Source: CAZLWF01 sp031972835 (GTDB lineage Bacteria; Patescibacteriota; Minisyncoccia; Phycocordibacterales; UBA9973). Taken from it: a stretch of DNA of 7,521 nt. The notes under the pieces were generated by a model. The model worked only from the letters and a program-made list of their open reading frames with translations. It was not told the DNA's origin and made no database searches. Within the stretch, counting starts at the first letter, position 1; every line of letters begins with the position of its first letter. The stretch lies in the NCBI GenBank assembly GCA_031972835.1, contig DALYDX010000025.1, forward strand, positions 1 through 7,521, in the 5' to 3' direction. This document shows, one piece after another, positions 6,067 to 7,521 of this stretch. The translations under genes and the position numbers were made by a program.

Positions 6067-6363
6067 ATGAAAATCTATCTAAGTTTGATTGAATTTATCT
6101 ATGATTTGATTTCAGTTCCGGTATTTTTGTTTCATTTTTTAGGAATACCATTTATATGGGCTGAGTTCACTGGTCGTTTTTTGGTTTTTATGACGGCCGG
6201 CGAGAACGTATCTCACGGCATTGCAATTTTAGTGTTTGCAATACTTTTAGTCCATCGGATTTTCAAAGCGATGAACTGGGATAGTAGATATGATATGCCA
6301 AAGTGGCTGCGATGGTTCAATCAGGACCTAAGACATAGAATTCTACAAAAAAATAAAAAATAA
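6067..6363 (+). CDS. Small membrane protein of unknown function
   Basis: I do not recognise the family of this 98-residue protein. It shows a hydrophobic segment at about 11-31 (rich in Phe, Leu, Ile), a second at about 47-66 (containing HGIAILVFAILLVH), and a possible short one at 37-43 between them. The C-terminal tail (67-98) is rich in Arg, Lys and Trp and most likely lies in the cytosol. No signal-peptidase site is evident. It is supported as a real gene by a good TTGACG-N17-TATATT promoter just upstream, a strong hairpin terminator just after its stop, and the lack of any competing frame. It is transcribed alone and divergently from rmuC, with an approximately 12-nt leader and no Shine-Dalgarno. 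Confidence 0.75.
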   Translation: MKIYLSLIEFIYDLISVPVFLFHFLGIPFIWAEFTGRFLVFMTAGENVSHGIAILVFAILLVHRIFKAMNWDSRYDMPKWLRWFNQDLRHRILQKNKK

Positions 6364-6366
6364 TTT

Positions 6367-6400
6367 AAAATCCCCTAACATTGAAGGGGATTTTGTTTTT
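6367..6400 (+). terminator. Rho-independent terminator after the 98-residue gene
   Basis: Arms AAAATCCCCT (6367-6376) and AGGGGATTTT (6385-6394) form a 10-bp stem with an 8-nt loop, followed by GTTTTT. It begins 3 nt after the stop codon. Confidence 0.88.
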
Positions 6401-6401
6401 A

Positions 6402-6436
6402 TTGACAAAATTTCTAATTTAGATATAATAATAAAA
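6402..6436 (+). promoter_or_regulatory. Promoter of the 104-residue membrane protein gene
   Basis: TTGACA (6402-6407) and TATAAT (6424-6429), both perfect consensus hexamers, are separated by 16 nt. This is the strongest-looking promoter in the window. The predicted start near 6436 gives a leader of about 10 nt. It begins directly after the T-run of the preceding terminator. Confidence 0.82.
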
Positions 6437-6445
6437 AATGTAAAT

Positions 6446-6760
6446 ATGGAAATTTCATCATGTAGTTTAGTATTGATTGTAGTACCTGGTGCGGTTTTAA
6501 CAATTGCACTCTTAGGTTTTATTTTATCCAGAAGAGAGGAGATGTTTTCTTTTCTGAAAGATAAGTGGAATAATTTTATCCACGGATCGGATAAAACTTT
6601 AGTGTACAAATTTAGCTACGTTATCTTTATGCTAGCTATTTTAGCGGGCTTATTTGTAGGAATTCGTAGTATCCCTAAGCCTGAAATATCAGTATATCAA
6701 TGCGCCCCACAAGGAGAAAAAACCACAACCGCATTCTTTGATTGTGGCTGTGATGATTAA
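6446..6760 (+). CDS. Small two-helix membrane protein with C-terminal cysteines, unknown function
   Basis: This 104-residue protein matches no family I recognise. Membrane segments lie at about 7-28 and 54-75, joined by a charged loop (29-53) with several Lys and Arg, so by the positive-inside rule both ends probably face outward. The outward tail (76-104) carries C86, C100 and C102, ending DCGCDD, which could bind metal or form disulfides; C6 lies at the other end. Residues 7-23 could instead be read as a signal sequence, but there is no clear cleavage site. Support comes from a near-consensus TTGACA-N16-TATAAT promoter, a hairpin terminator 13 nt after the stop and the absence of a rival frame. 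An ATG-TAA start-stop pair lies 8 nt upstream of the chosen ATG. Confidence 0.72.
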   Translation: MEISSCSLVLIVVPGAVLTIALLGFILSRREEMFSFLKDKWNNFIHGSDKTLVYKFSYVIFMLAILAGLFVGIRSIPKPEISVYQCAPQGEKTTTAFFDCGCDD

Positions 6761-6773
6761 ATCAGAAAATTTA

Positions 6774-6804
6774 AAAACGACCCACATGGGTCGTTTTATT
6801 TTTT
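6774..6804. terminator. Bidirectional terminator between the 104-residue gene and the exonuclease
   Basis: Arms AAAACGACCC (6774-6783) and GGGTCGTTTT (6788-6797) form a 10-bp stem with an ACAT loop, followed by ATTTTTT on the plus strand. The exonuclease stop codon (6796-6798) overlaps the stem edge. The minus-strand tail is only moderately U-rich, so termination is likely better for the plus-strand gene. Confidence 0.85.
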
Positions 6805-7518
6805 AGCTAAAAAGTGATTGAGTGTATATATCCAATCTTCCTCACCACTGTCTGCTGTAGATTTTTGAGCAAGCATCCATTCTAGATATCCACGGTCAAT
6901 CTTTGCAACCTCCTCTACTTTTTGTCCATTATATTTTCCAAATCTAAAAGTGCGTATGATCGAAGGAGTCTTTGAGATCTCAATCATTTTCTCGTATGTC
7001 TGTGACTCAGTGAGCTCTTCACTGTCAGCAATCTTGCGGAATAATCTTTCAAATAATTTTTCGAGTACCAGTACATCTCCAAGTGCATCATGTGCAGTTG
7101 CGTCGATTTCAATATCTAAAAAGTACCGGAGATATTGAAGTCTGTATGAAGGTATCTTTTCCTCTGGGTCAAGGTATCTAGCAACGCGAAGTGTGCATAT
7201 AAATTTATCGGGGATCAGATCTTCCTTTGCGAGCATTTCGAGATCAAATGTAGCATTGTGAGCTATGACGATAGTTTCTTCTTCTTTGAATCTTTTCGCT
7301 AGGTCCGCATGCTCAGAACTAAATTTGAATGCGGGTTTGTCTAGAACCATCTTGGTTGTGATGTGGTGTACTGCCATGGACTCTATAGATATGGGAACAG
7401 GAGGTTTGAAAAGTGCTTCAACACGAGTTTTCCCGTCGCTATAAGCAACCTGACAAAGTCGGTCTTTTGCTTCATTGCCAGTTGTTTCTGTGTCCAAAAA
7501 TAGAAGTTTGTATTGCAT
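6796..7518 (-). CDS. DnaQ-like DEDDh 3'-5' exonuclease with C-terminal extension
   Basis: This 240-residue protein is an exonuclease of the DnaQ/RNase T superfamily. All five DEDDh residues are visible: D9 and E11 in LDTETTG, D92 in HNATFDLEML, and H143 and D148 in AHDALGDVLVLEKLF. The fold spans about 4-162. A C-terminal piece (about 190-235) containing RFGKYNGQKVEEVAKIDRGYLEWML resembles the short GKY-G...P/D-YL-W module (DUF3820-like) found on other DnaQ-type nucleases, probably for nucleic-acid or partner binding. It could be a DNA polymerase III proofreading subunit or a separate DNA or RNA trimming enzyme; the sequence alone does not decide. The ATG at 7518 places the DTETTG motif at the usual distance. 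Its promoter lies outside the window. Its stop codon sits inside the hairpin shared with the convergent small membrane gene. Confidence 0.9.
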   Translation of the reverse strand: MQYKLLFLDTETTGNEAKDRLCQVAYSDGKTRVEALFKPPVPISIESMAVHHITTKMVLDKPAFKFSSEHADLAKRFKEEETIVIAHNATFDLEMLAKEDLIPDKFICTLRVARYLDPEEKIPSYRLQYLRYFLDIEIDATAHDALGDVLVLEKLFERLFRKIADSEELTESQTYEKMIEISKTPSIIRTFRFGKYNGQKVEEVAKIDRGYLEWMLAQKSTADSGEEDWIYTLNHFLAKK

Positions 7519-7521
7519 ATA

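Noticed and set aside
1..7521. Recoding of TGA as glycine or tryptophan, as in some CPR groups
   Set aside because: No gene needs in-frame TGA to read through; all are full length with the standard code. TGA is unused as a stop in nine genes, but AT-richness and TAA preference explain this.

Overview
The window is AT-rich, tightly packed bacterial DNA holding nine complete protein genes. I see no RNA gene, mobile element or CRISPR array. Every gene reads with the standard code; eight end in TAA and one in TAG. Short intergenic gaps, little or no Shine-Dalgarno signal, an archaeal-type decarboxylase and mostly minimal gene versions would fit a small-genome lineage such as Patescibacteria (CPR), but that assignment is an inference.

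Left part (1-4323), an NAD / ADP-ribose locus. nadD (NaMN adenylyltransferase, +) meets nrtR (Nudix-winged-helix NAD regulator, -) tail to tail with a 4-nt overlap. nrtR lies 3 nt behind nadE (glutamine-dependent NAD synthetase, -), so nadE-nrtR is probably one operon. Divergent from nadE is a Nudix hydrolase resembling animal NUDT9 / the TRPM2 NUDT9-H domain, expected to split ADP-ribose. ADP-ribose is the known effector of characterised NrtR proteins, so the locus appears to pair the sensor with an enzyme that removes its signal. The 116-bp nadE / NUDT9-like intergenic region holds promoters for both genes and an imperfect palindrome with the GT-N7-AC core described for NrtR operators. A bidirectional hairpin at 4299-4322 closes the locus.

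Middle (4328-6066): rmuC and a short archaeal-type phosphatidylserine decarboxylase gene form a minus-strand operon joined by a TAATG overlap.

Right part (6067-7518): two small plus-strand membrane-protein genes, each with its own promoter and followed by a hairpin terminator, face a DEDDh 3'-5' exonuclease gene on the minus strand that starts 3 nt inside the window edge.

Two themes recur. First, predicted transcription starts fall on or within 1 nt of the ATG for nadD, nadE and rmuC, and only about 10-12 nt upstream for three other genes, so leaderless or near-leaderless translation looks usual here. Second, the four left-hand genes together make and use NAD and sense and remove its breakdown product ADP-ribose. 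The main candidate for something new is this self-contained NAD / ADP-ribose feedback module.
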